DNA of 64,000 bases from an uncultured Planctomycetota bacterium (GTDB taxonomy: Bacteria > Planctomycetota > Phycisphaerae > UBA1845 > Fen-1342): contig CAADGL010000017.1 of assembly GCA_900696525.1 (NCBI GenBank), positions 62,001 to 126,000 of the forward strand, in the 5' to 3' direction. Positions 7,810 to 15,427 of the stretch are shown piece after piece. The first letter of the stretch is position 1. Each line of letters opens with the position of its first letter. The translations under genes were made by a program, and so were the position numbers. Below the pieces are notes generated by a model that was not told the origin of the DNA, ran no database searches, and saw only the letters and a program-made list of their open reading frames with translations.

Positions 7810-8757
7810 TCACGGTGGCCCGCGTCGGTCAAGCGGGCCGGGGCCGTCGGGCGGCCCGGGGGCGTCCAGGATGCGGCGGAGACGCCGATCGACCTCCTCC
7901 GGGCCGGACTCGCGCAGACGGGCAGCGCGCGTGCGCAGGCCTTCGATGCGATCATCGATGCGCCGCTCGACCTGCCGGCGCAGCTCAGCCTCAAGCGCGG
8001 GGCGGGTCTCGTCGTCAGCCTCGTGCACCTGGGCAATGAGCTCGCGCATCGCCGGCGGCTGGGCGAGCGAGTCGAAGTCGGGCGCGAGCATGCGCTCGAC
8101 CCAGCGATCCGCCTCGGCCGGCCGGTTTGCCGCCAGCATGCCGCCGAGCTCCTCGAAGACCTCGGCTTCGATGCGGAGCGAGGCGGCGACGCGCTCGCGC
8201 AGGAAGGCCACGGCCTCGCGGTGCTGCGGCGACTCGCGCGGCCAGCGCGGCAGCGCCTGCCGCGCGCGGCCGATCTCGCGCAGGCTGCGCGAGTGATCGA
8301 CGATCAGGTCGCCCAGCCGCGGGTTCTGGTCGAAGATCCGCCTCAGGAAACGCAGGCGCGGGGCGCGCTCCGCCAGACGCTGCTCGAACTCCGCCGGATT
8401 GCGATCGCGCATCCGCTTCAGGAGCGGGTAAAGATCGGGCAGCGAGCGGCGCGCGAACTCGACCAGCTCGTCGGCCTCGCCCGGCCGCAGCGGCCCCTCG
8501 TCCTCAGGCGACGGCGGCAGCGGCAGCCCCAGCGGGAAGCCGGGCGGTCCGTGCTCGCCGGGGCGGCCCTCGTGCGGAGGTCGCGGCGGGCGGCGGTCGC
8601 GGCGTTCGCCGGGGGCGCGCTGGGGCGGCTCGCCGGGCGGTCGCTCCTGGGCGACGACAGCCGGCATTCCGACGAGCAGGATGGCCATCACCAGGGACAG
8701 GCCGCGGTGTGCGAGCCTGAGGCGTGATCGGGCGGCCGGCTTTCCGAGGGCGTGCAT
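7810..8757 (-). CDS. secreted Pro/Arg-rich helical protein of unknown function
   Basis: No known domain was recognised in this 315-residue product. Residues 1-36 form a signal peptide (basic start, hydrophobic LSLVMAILLVGMPAVVA, then AQE). Residues 37-90 are very rich in Pro, Arg and Gly. The rest is charged and mainly helical, with many Arg/Glu/Leu heptad-like stretches (for example RLRFLRRIFDQNPRLGDLIVD) and a Pro/Gly-rich tail. Its ATG overlaps the stop of the anti-sigma-like gene by one base (TGATG), so the two are translationally coupled. As third gene of an ECF sigma / anti-sigma operon it may be a periplasmic sensor or modulator of the sigma pathway, as with some Spy/CpxP-like partners; that is inference from context only. 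Confidence 0.7.
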   Translation of the reverse strand: MHALGKPAARSRLRLAHRGLSLVMAILLVGMPAVVAQERPPGEPPQRAPGERRDRRPPRPPHEGRPGEHGPPGFPLGLPLPPSPEDEGPLRPGEADELVEFARRSLPDLYPLLKRMRDRNPAEFEQRLAERAPRLRFLRRIFDQNPRLGDLIVDHSRSLREIGRARQALPRWPRESPQHREAVAFLRERVAASLRIEAEVFEELGGMLAANRPAEADRWVERMLAPDFDSLAQPPAMRELIAQVHEADDETRPALEAELRRQVERRIDDRIEGLRTRAARLRESGPEEVDRRLRRILDAPGPPDGPGPLDRRGPP

Positions 8758-9170
8758 CAGATTCCCAGCTCCACAGCGGCCAGCGAGCGATCGAGGTTGA
8801 TGAAGAACGCGTCGAAGGCGTCGCCCTCGGGAAGCGCATCGTCGAGGCCGAGCACGACGGCGTCGTCCAGCAGCCGCCCGCTGACGCTGATCGCCGTCGT
8901 CCAGGCCTCGAGCGTATCGCCCTGGTCGGCGAAGGGGTCGACCGGATCGGTGCTCGTCGGCAGCGTCAGCAGCGCTACCAGCAGGGCCGCGGCTGGCGCG
9001 AGCATCGCCGCGAGCCGCCGCGGCCAGAGCCGGCGGCGGCAGGCGGCGCGGCAGACCGCGTCCGTCAGGGCGCGCAGGCGCTGAGGCGAAGGCGGCGTCT
9101 CAGGCAGCGCCGCGAGCAGCCGCATCTCACGTTCGACATGGGCTTCGAGTTGTCGCAAGTCCTGGTTCAT
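8757..9170 (-). CDS. putative membrane-anchored anti-sigma factor
   Basis: A 137-residue protein with a short charged helical N-terminus (about residues 1-48), one transmembrane segment (LAAMLAPAAALLVALLTL, near 53-70) and an acidic C-terminal part of about 65 residues outside. This is the layout of ECF anti-sigma factors, but no zinc-binding HxxxCxxC motif is seen, so it is not a ZAS-type. It follows the sigma gene by 31 bp and overlaps the next gene by one base. ATG 9170 is chosen because the longer frame would run back into the sigma gene; ATG 9179 is also possible. Function is inferred from topology and position. Confidence 0.7.
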   Translation of the reverse strand: MNQDLRQLEAHVEREMRLLAALPETPPSPQRLRALTDAVCRAACRRRLWPRRLAAMLAPAAALLVALLTLPTSTDPVDPFADQGDTLEAWTTAISVSGRLLDDAVVLGLDDALPEGDAFDAFFINLDRSLAAVELGI

Positions 9171-9201
9171 CGTCCACATCGCCGCTGAACAACCGTTGAT
9201 T

Positions 9202-9789
9202 CTAGCCTCCGTCGCGCTCGGCGCCCGGCTCCGCAACGAGCCGGCGCAAATGCGCCAGGGCGCGGTGCGCCCGCGCCAGGGCCGTCCCGAGTGGCACGCC
9301 GAGCAGTCCCGCGATTTCCCGGAACGACAGGCCGGAGTAGTGTCTCAAAAGCAGCACCTCCCGGTCAGCCGGTGAGAGCCTCGCCAGGCCAGCCTCCAGC
9401 CGGCGTACGCTTTCCTCTCGCAGCAGCGCCTCGTGCGGCAGGTCGCGCTTGCGATCCGCCACGTCGGCCCCGGCATCGCCCGTGTTCCCGTGCGCGAGGC
9501 TGTGCGGGACGCCGCGTCGCCGGTTCTTCCGTGCCTCATCGCGGGCGAGGTTGGCCGCGATGCGAAAAAGCCAGGCTTCGAACCTGCCGCGGTCGTCATA
9601 GGCCCCCAAGCTGCTGATCGCACGCAGGAACGTCTCCTGCACCAGGTCCTCCGCCACTTCGCGCACGCCCGTCAGCCGCAGCAGCAGCCCCATGAGCCGT
9701 GGGGCGTATGCCTCTACCAGCTCGGCGAGCGCATCGGGGTCGGCCCGGCGAACCCTTCGGAGCATGTCGTCGAGGCGCGCTGGATCCAA
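9202..9789 (-). CDS. ECF-type RNA polymerase sigma factor
   Basis: A 195-residue sigma-70 family factor of the extracytoplasmic-function type, with region 2 (LVQETFLRAISSLGAYDD and FEAWLFRIAANLARDEAR, residues about 50-87) and region 4 (LSPADREVLLLRHYSGLSFREIAGLLGVPLGTALARAHRAL, about 138-178) but no regions 1 or 3. The LVQETFLRA and GxFEAWLFRIAANL motifs are diagnostic. A TTG at 9789 with GGAG and AGGG upstream is taken as start; ATG 9765 would trim eight residues. It heads an operon with a membrane-anchored anti-sigma-like protein and a secreted protein. Target promoters are unknown. Confidence 0.93.
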   Translation of the reverse strand: MDPARLDDMLRRVRRADPDALAELVEAYAPRLMGLLLRLTGVREVAEDLVQETFLRAISSLGAYDDRGRFEAWLFRIAANLARDEARKNRRRGVPHSLAHGNTGDAGADVADRKRDLPHEALLREESVRRLEAGLARLSPADREVLLLRHYSGLSFREIAGLLGVPLGTALARAHRALAHLRRLVAEPGAERDGG

Positions 9790-9930
9790 CCCTGGCCGTC
9801 TCCACGTAGCCTAACGGCGTGCGGCGGCGTAAATTGCCGCAGTCTCGGAGCTGCACCGGCGGTTCCGGGAGCGAGCACGAGACCGTGGGCCCCGACGTGC
9901 ACTCTGCCGGCGATCCCGCCGTGCGGTACC

Positions 9931-9936
9931 TATAAT
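9931..9936 (+). promoter_or_regulatory. TATAAT box upstream of an early terminator
   Basis: A consensus TATAAT on the plus strand, 85 bp before the photolyase start. No good -35 hexamer is seen. A strong intrinsic terminator begins only about 20 nt later, so any transcript started here would end after some 35 nt or have to read through. Confidence 0.4.
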
Positions 9937-9956
9937 CGCCGGAGCGATTTGCAGCC

Positions 9957-9978
9957 AACGGGCCTCGGCCCGTTTTTT
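9957..9978 (+). terminator. intrinsic terminator just before the photolyase gene
   Basis: AACGGGC-CTCG-GCCCGTT makes a perfect 7-bp stem and four-base loop, ending in a run of six T (9973-9978). On the minus strand there is no T run after the stem, so it acts on plus-strand transcription. It lies 42 bp upstream of the photolyase start and no plus-strand gene ends nearby. Confidence 0.75.
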
Positions 9979-10020
9979 GGCGGCCGCCGACGGAGACCGT
10001 CTGCAAGGCGAGGTTGGTGC

Positions 10021-11490
10021 GTGGTCGAACCAGTGCCCGAGCTCCGGATCACGCCGATCAACGATCTCGCGGCAAATCGTGCCGGGACGATGGTCCTGTA
10101 CTGGATGACGGCGCAGCGCCGCACCACCTGGAATTTCGCCTTTCAGCGCGCGATCGAATGGGGCGTGCAACTCCGGCGTCCGGTCGTCGTGCTGGAGGCC
10201 CTGCGCTGCGACTACCGCTGGAGCAGCGTCCGGCTGCACCGGTTCTTCCTGGATGGGATGGCCGACAACGCCGGCCGGCTGCACGGAACGGGCGTGCTTT
10301 ATTACCCATATGTCGAGCCCTCCCCCGGCGCGGGTAAGGGGTTGCTCGCGGCGCTGGCGCGGCACGCCTGCGTGGTCGTTACCGACGACTATCCCTGCAC
10401 GTTCCTGCCGAGAATGACCACCGCCGCCGCGCGCCAGATCGACCTACGGCTGGAGGCCGTGGACTCGAACGGCCTGCTGCCGTTGCGGGCAGCGGACGCC
10501 GTGTTCACGACCGCGTATTCATTCCGGCGTTTCCTGCAACGGGTGCTGCCGCAGCACCTGGAGCGCCTGCCGGCGCCAGACCCGCTGGCGCGCGCCAAGC
10601 TCCCGGCGGCGTGGGACCCGCCGGCGGAGGTCTTGCGGCGATGGCCGGCAGTGAGCGAGCAGGAGCTGCATGCGCCGGCGGGGCTGCTGTCGCGGCTGCC
10701 GATCGACCGGCGTGTGCCTCCCTGCGCCACGCGGGGCGGGGCGCACGCGGGTCACAAGGCGTCGCAGTTGTTCCTGAAGAAGCGCCTGGCCGACTACGCC
10801 GAGCGCCGGAACGAGCCGGAGGCGGACGCGTCGAGCGGGCTTTCGCCGTACCTGCATTTCGGACACGTTTCGGTGCACCAGGTCCTGGTGGAGCTGGCCG
10901 AGCAGGAGCATTGGTCGCCGCGGGCGATCGCGCCGTGCGTCACCGGCAAGCGCGAGGGGTGGTGGGGGATGAGCCGGTCGGCGGAGGCGTTCCTCGACGA
11001 GCTGGTGACGTGGCGCGAGCTGGGCTTCAACATGACGTCGCTGCGTCGCGACTACGACCAGTACGAATCGCTGCCGGACTGGGCGCGGCGCACGCTCGAT
11101 GCCCATGCGCGCGACGCGCGCGAGGCGCTGTACACGCGGGCGCAGTTCGAGTCGGCGGCGACGCACGATCGGCTGTGGAACGCGGCCCAGCGCGAGCTGC
11201 TGCGCGAGGGGCGCATCCACAACTACCTGCGCATGCTCTGGGGCAAGAAGATCCTGGAATGGACGCGGTCGCCGCGCGAGGCGCTCGAGGTGATGATCGA
11301 GCTGAACAACACGTACGCGCTCGACGGCCGCGATCCGAACTCCTACAGTGGCATCTTCTGGGTGCTGGGGCGCTACGACCGGCCGTGGGGGCCGGAGCGG
11401 CCGGTCTTCGGAACCGTGCGCTACATGAGCTCCGAGAGCACGGCGCGCAAGTACCGCCTCAACAACTACCTGGCCCGCCATGCCGAATGA
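10021..11490 (+). CDS. class II cyclobutane pyrimidine dimer photolyase
   Basis: A 489-residue flavoprotein that repairs UV-induced pyrimidine dimers using light. The family is class II (animal/plant-like), shown by the C-terminal FAD domain motifs HNYLRMLWGKKILEW and LDGRDPNSYSGIFW near residues 399-450, and by the N-terminal YWMTAQRRTTWNFAFQ block near 27-42, all typical of class II and different from PhrB-type class I. The frame is open far upstream, but GTG 10021 is chosen because GAGG lies 7 nt before it and the domain begins soon after. It overlaps the next gene by 11 nt. A terminator lies 42 bp upstream, hinting at attenuation or insulation. Confidence 0.93.
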   Translation: MVEPVPELRITPINDLAANRAGTMVLYWMTAQRRTTWNFAFQRAIEWGVQLRRPVVVLEALRCDYRWSSVRLHRFFLDGMADNAGRLHGTGVLYYPYVEPSPGAGKGLLAALARHACVVVTDDYPCTFLPRMTTAAARQIDLRLEAVDSNGLLPLRAADAVFTTAYSFRRFLQRVLPQHLERLPAPDPLARAKLPAAWDPPAEVLRRWPAVSEQELHAPAGLLSRLPIDRRVPPCATRGGAHAGHKASQLFLKKRLADYAERRNEPEADASSGLSPYLHFGHVSVHQVLVELAEQEHWSPRAIAPCVTGKREGWWGMSRSAEAFLDELVTWRELGFNMTSLRRDYDQYESLPDWARRTLDAHARDAREALYTRAQFESAATHDRLWNAAQRELLREGRIHNYLRMLWGKKILEWTRSPREALEVMIELNNTYALDGRDPNSYSGIFWVLGRYDRPWGPERPVFGTVRYMSSESTARKYRLNNYLARHAE

Positions 11491-12442
11491 CCCGCAGACT
11501 CCCTCCCCGGCCGATACCTCCATTGGCGGACTGTCGCGCCGGGCGTGGATGGGCGTGCTCGCCGCCCTCGTCGCCGCCGCGCTCTGGAGCCTCAACGGGC
11601 CGCTGATCAAGCTGCTCAACCAGGCCGGCGACGGCGTCGATGGGCTGGCGATCGCGTTCTATCGCTCGCTCTTCGGCGGCCTGATCTTCGTGCCGCTGGC
11701 CGTCAGGCGACTGGCGACGCTGCGCGGGGCGGGCTGGGGCTGGCCGCTCGGCTCCGTCGCGTGCTTCACGCTGATGACGGCGGCGTTCGTGATCGCCAAC
11801 ACGATGACGGCGGCGGCCAACGCCATCGTGCTGCAATACACCGCGCCCATCTGGGTAGTGGCCTTGTCGCCCTTGCTGCTGCGCGAGCGGCCGCGCTGGC
11901 CGGAGGCGGCGGCGCTGGGGCTGGCGATGGCGGGCGTGGCCGCGATCCTGCTGCTGCAACCGCGCAGCGACCTGGCGGGACTGACGGTCGCCCTGGCCAG
12001 CGGCTGCGGCTACGGCGCGCTGACGGTGGCGCTGCGCGGCCTGCGCCAGGTGAGCCCGGTCGTGGTCGTGGCCATGAACTTCGCGGGCTCGGCGCTGCTG
12101 CTGGCGGCGCCGACGGCGATCTGGGGAAGCTTCGAGCTGACACTGGGCGAGGCGGGGCTGATCGTCACCATGAGCATCGTGCAGTTCGCGCTGCCCTACC
12201 TGCTGTTCTCGCTGGCCCTTCAGCGGATCGAGGCCCACCGCGCCAGCCTCATCACGCTCCTGGAAATGGTCCTCAACCCGATCTGGACCCTGCTGGCGGT
12301 CGGCGAGCGGCCGCCCGTCGCCACGCTCGCCGGCGGCCCGCTGGTGCTGCTGGGCGTGGGCGCCTGGATGCTCGCGGCGTCACGCCCTCCGAAAGACGAG
12401 GCCGCGCGTGGCGGCGGCGACGTGCGGGCGGATAACGCGTGA
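11480..12442 (+). CDS. DMT superfamily (EamA) transporter
   Basis: A 320-residue membrane protein with about ten hydrophobic segments in two EamA repeats, the second opening near residue 165 (LTVALASGCGYGALTVALRGL). The first repeat shows the typical AALWSLNGPLIKLL and FYRSLFGGLIF stretches and the AAANAIVLQYTAPIWV signature near 110-125. EamA proteins export or import small metabolites such as amino acids; the substrate is unknown. It overlaps the photolyase stop by 11 nt, so the two are probably co-transcribed, though no functional link is evident. It converges on nuoC. Confidence 0.88.
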   Translation: MPNDPQTPSPADTSIGGLSRRAWMGVLAALVAAALWSLNGPLIKLLNQAGDGVDGLAIAFYRSLFGGLIFVPLAVRRLATLRGAGWGWPLGSVACFTLMTAAFVIANTMTAAANAIVLQYTAPIWVVALSPLLLRERPRWPEAAALGLAMAGVAAILLLQPRSDLAGLTVALASGCGYGALTVALRGLRQVSPVVVVAMNFAGSALLLAAPTAIWGSFELTLGEAGLIVTMSIVQFALPYLLFSLALQRIEAHRASLITLLEMVLNPIWTLLAVGERPPVATLAGGPLVLLGVGAWMLAASRPPKDEAARGGGDVRADNA

Positions 12443-12474
12443 GGCGACTCGCCGGCGGCGCCGGGCGGCGCGGC

Positions 12475-13017
12475 TCAGGCGCTGTCGCGGGTGATGACCT
12501 GGAAGGCCTCGCGCTCGCCCTTGCCGCGCAGGGGATAGTCCTTCCGCAGCGGATGATCGACGAAGCCGTCGGGCATCAGGATGCGGCGCAGGTCCGGGTG
12601 GCCGCTGAAGCGCACGCCGAACATGTCGTAGACCTCGCGCTCGGTCCAGTCGGCGCCTTTCCAGATGCCGGTCACCGAGGGTACCGTCGGCTCGGGATCG
12701 TCGACGAAGACCTTGAGCCATAGGCGGTGGTTGTGCGTCAAGCTCAGCAAAGAGTACGTGACGCCGAACCGGCCTGCGATCCACTCCTGGTCGGGGTAGT
12801 TCAGATAATCGACGCAGGTCAGGTCTGAGAGCTGCTCGAAGCGGCAGCGCGGGTCGTCGCGCAGGAAGCGGCACACGTCGAGCAGCCGCCCACCCGGCAC
12901 ACTCACGCAGAGCTGGCCGCTGTCGCGTCCATCGGCGTACGTGACCAGCGGGCGCGGCGCCAGGCCCAACTCCGGAAACTGCTGCTGCAACGCGGCGATG
13001 ACGTCGGCGACGGCCAT
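12475..13017 (-). CDS. nuoC: NADH-quinone oxidoreductase subunit C, orphan
   Basis: A 180-residue NuoC (30-kDa subunit) of the peripheral arm of respiratory complex I. The family signature [23 protein letters not shown] is present near residues 125-148 (with [11 protein letters not shown]), followed by [15 protein letters not shown] 13017 is chosen for the GGAG 7 nt upstream; the frame runs further back but without a domain. No nuoA, B, D or other complex I gene is next to it: the upstream gene is a broken kelch-like gene and the downstream neighbour is a convergent transporter. It is also not fused to NuoD. A type II NADH dehydrogenase is encoded 11 kb away. Confidence 0.93.
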   Translation of the reverse strand: MAVADVIAALQQQFPELGLAPRPLVTYADGRDSGQLCVSVPGGRLLDVCRFLRDDPRCRFEQLSDLTCVDYLNYPDQEWIAGRFGVTYSLLSLTHNHRLWLKVFVDDPEPTVPSVTGIWKGADWTEREVYDMFGVRFSGHPDLRRILMPDGFVDHPLRKDYPLRGKGEREAFQVITRDSA

Positions 13018-13166
13018 ACGAAACTCCAACGACCCCGCGGATTCCGAGAACGCAGCGGTCACTGAGTGAGAGTCTAGCGCCGCGTGGCGGGCGCTGCAAT
13101 CATGGCTTGGTCCATCGGTCCGGCGCTCTGCCCCCGTCAAGCGCCGCACACATGCCCGCGCCGGCT

Positions 13167-14343
13167 TTACGGGCACTCCCGTCCGTAGTGGGCGAGCACG
13201 ATGCCCAGGTCGCTCTGATCCGTCCGGCCGTCTCCGTCGATGTCGCCGGCGCCGTCGGTCTCGAAGGAAGCGATGAGAATGGCGAGGTCCTCCTGATCGA
13301 CCTGCCGATCGCCGTTGAGATCACCCTTGAGACCGACCCAGCGCGCCCAGTAGGGTGACAAATGACCGTCGGCTTCGATGAATTCGCCGCCCGCGATGAG
13401 TTCGCCGTTGTGGACCGCGAAGGCACGCACGAAGTCGTCGACACCGGCCCCGAGGCTGCGCCACGTCTGGCCGTCCCACCTTGCGACGTTACGACACGGC
13501 TGGCCGCCGGCGGTGCCGAATCGGCCGCCGGCGAAGAGCTGCCCGTTGTAGATGGCGAGCGCCATGACATAGACCTGCTCACCTGGCTGGCCGATGCCGT
13601 CGCCCAGCGGCTGCCAACTCGTGCCGTCCCAACGCGCGATATTCCGTGCGCCGAAAGACGTCTCAAACGTCCGGCGGCAATCAGGTCGCCCCGATAGGTG
13701 CAAAGGGCATCGACCAACGCGAGCGCGTCGATGCCGTCACCCAGCACGGACCATTCGGCTCCGTCCCAGCGTGCGACGCCGCGGTATTTCTTCGCGCCGA
13801 TCTGGGGAATCCAGCCGCCGCTGATCAGGTCGCCCTCGAACACTGCGGAGGCTGCGACATAGATATCGTCGCTGTGCCAGAACCCGCCGCCGATGGGGGC
13901 CCAATGGGTGCCGGTCCATCCGACCACGCGCGATCCGTCCGGCAGCAGCGTCAGCCCGGTTGCGACAAGCTGGCCGTCGAGCTCTGTGAACAAATGCGGA
14001 TTTGTTGAGAGCCCGCCGGCCAGGGGCTGCCAGGCCGCGCCATCCCGCCGGGCGACGTTCTCGGCCGGTTGGCCGTCGGCGAAGGCGAACCAGCCACCGA
14101 CGAGAATGGTGTTCTGGATGGCGACGAGCTCTGTGACGGCGGGGTCGTGGTAGTTTTCGAAGCCGGCGCCCAGCGCCTCCCAGGTGGTCTCGGTCCATTC
14201 CAGCACCTGGGCATTCGGCGAGTCCGCGACGGTCAAGTCGCCGCAGACGACCAAGCGACCATCATGGCGTGCGAACGACCACGCCGCGCCGCGTACGCGC
14301 TGCTCAGGAGGGCGATCACGCGGGCCAACGGGCGACGTGTCAT
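13167..14343 (-). pseudogene. kelch/beta-propeller-like secreted protein with dockerin-like tail, two frameshifts
   Basis: The conceptual protein has repeats of the form VARWDGxxWxPLGxG...ALxxxxGxLIAGGxF (at least six), typical of secreted planctomycete kelch-like propellers, and ends in two Asp-rich dockerin-like motifs ([16 protein letters not shown] and [16 protein letters not shown]). It is split over frames. The ATG at 14343 (GGGGGA 7 nt upstream) starts a signal peptide, MTRRPLARVIALLSSAYA, whose frame must shift near 14285-14292 to join the propeller. A second shift is at 13665-13667, where an AAA run (TTT on the coding strand) appears one base short; restoring it continues AAGRFETSFGARNIARWDG. 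Both are single-base losses in runs or GC-rich DNA, so sequencing error is as likely as true decay. Confidence 0.75.
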
Positions 14344-14399
14344 GGCGTGGTCCCCCGCTTGTCAACGCGTCGGAGACCAACATTGTATGACTCGCGCCG

Positions 14400-15329
14400 C
14401 TACTGCACAATCCCCTTCGTCAGCCGCATGAAGGCGGTTTCGAGATTGACCTCTTCCTGCTTGATCTCGTGGATGCGCAGGTCGTTGGCGAGCATGGCCC
14501 GGGCGATGGGGCTGAAGTCGCGTGTCTCGGAGGCGAGGGTGAGGACGACCATCCCGTCGCGGACTTCGGCGCTCTGGACGCCGTCCAGCGCCCCGAGGAC
14601 CGTGCAGGCGCGTTCCTGGCTGTCCGGGGTGATGACGTGGACGACGGTGCCGACGCGGGCCCGGCGCAGGGCCTCGGAGACGGAGCCCTGGTAGATGAGC
14701 TCGCCGCGTTCGAGGATGCCGATGGTGCTGCACAGGTCGGCGAGCTCGGGCAGGATGTGAGAGCTGATGACGATCGTCTTGCCCATGCGGTGCAGCTCCT
14801 TGAGCAAGGCGCGCATCTCGATGCGGGCGCGCGGGTCAAGGCCGCTGGCAGGCTCGTCGAGGAAGAGGATCTTCGGGTCGTGCAGCAGCACGCGGGCGAT
14901 GCTGAGCCGCTGCTTCATGCCGCGGCTGAGCGAATCGACCAGCGCGTCGCGCTTGTAGCTCAGGTCGGTCAGCTCCAGCACGTCGCCGACGATCTGGGCC
15001 CGCTTCTTGCCGGTGATGTTGTAGGCGCTGGCGAAGAACTCGAGGTACTCCTGGACGACCATGTCCTCGTACGCCCCGAAGAAGTCGGGCACGTAGCCGA
15101 TCAGCGGGCGGATCTTGCGGCTCTCGTAGCCCACGACCAGCCCGCAGACGCGCGCCTCGCCCCACGTCGGCTGGAGCAGCGTCGACAGGATGCGGATGGT
15201 CGTCGTCTTGCCGGCGCCGTTCGGCCCGATGTAGCCGAAGCACTCGCCCTCCTCGATCTTCAGGTGCAGGTTGTTCAGCGCCACCAGCTTGCCGTAGCGC
15301 TTCGTCAGGTTGATGGTCTCGACGATCAA
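14400..15329 (-). CDS. ABC transporter ATP-binding protein (CcmA/DrrA-like)
   Basis: A 309-residue ABC-type ATPase of the drug/ABC-2 exporter class. Walker A GPNGAGKTT is near residue 38-46, the signature LSRGMKQRLSIARVLL near 136-151, Walker B KILFLDEPASGLDP near 156-169 and the switch His in ISSHIL. A C-terminal domain of about 90 residues follows, as in CcmA-type ATPases. A TTG at 15329 is chosen as start because GGAGG precedes it by 5 nt and the domain begins immediately (TINLTKRYG). It lies 98 bp downstream of the 817-residue membrane protein gene, same strand, and these probably form one complex. No separate ABC-2 permease is seen here. Confidence 0.9.
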   Translation of the reverse strand: MIVETINLTKRYGKLVALNNLHLKIEEGECFGYIGPNGAGKTTTIRILSTLLQPTWGEARVCGLVVGYESRKIRPLIGYVPDFFGAYEDMVVQEYLEFFASAYNITGKKRAQIVGDVLELTDLSYKRDALVDSLSRGMKQRLSIARVLLHDPKILFLDEPASGLDPRARIEMRALLKELHRMGKTIVISSHILPELADLCSTIGILERGELIYQGSVSEALRRARVGTVVHVITPDSQERACTVLGALDGVQSAEVRDGMVVLTLASETRDFSPIARAMLANDLRIHEIKQEEVNLETAFMRLTKGIVQ

Positions 15330-15427
15330 GCCAGCCTCCGCGCTTCCACGGTCTCCCGCACGCCGCCGCAAATCCCGCCAACACCCACACGCGCCGGCGG
15401 CGCAGCGACCGCCCAGCCCCACGCCAC

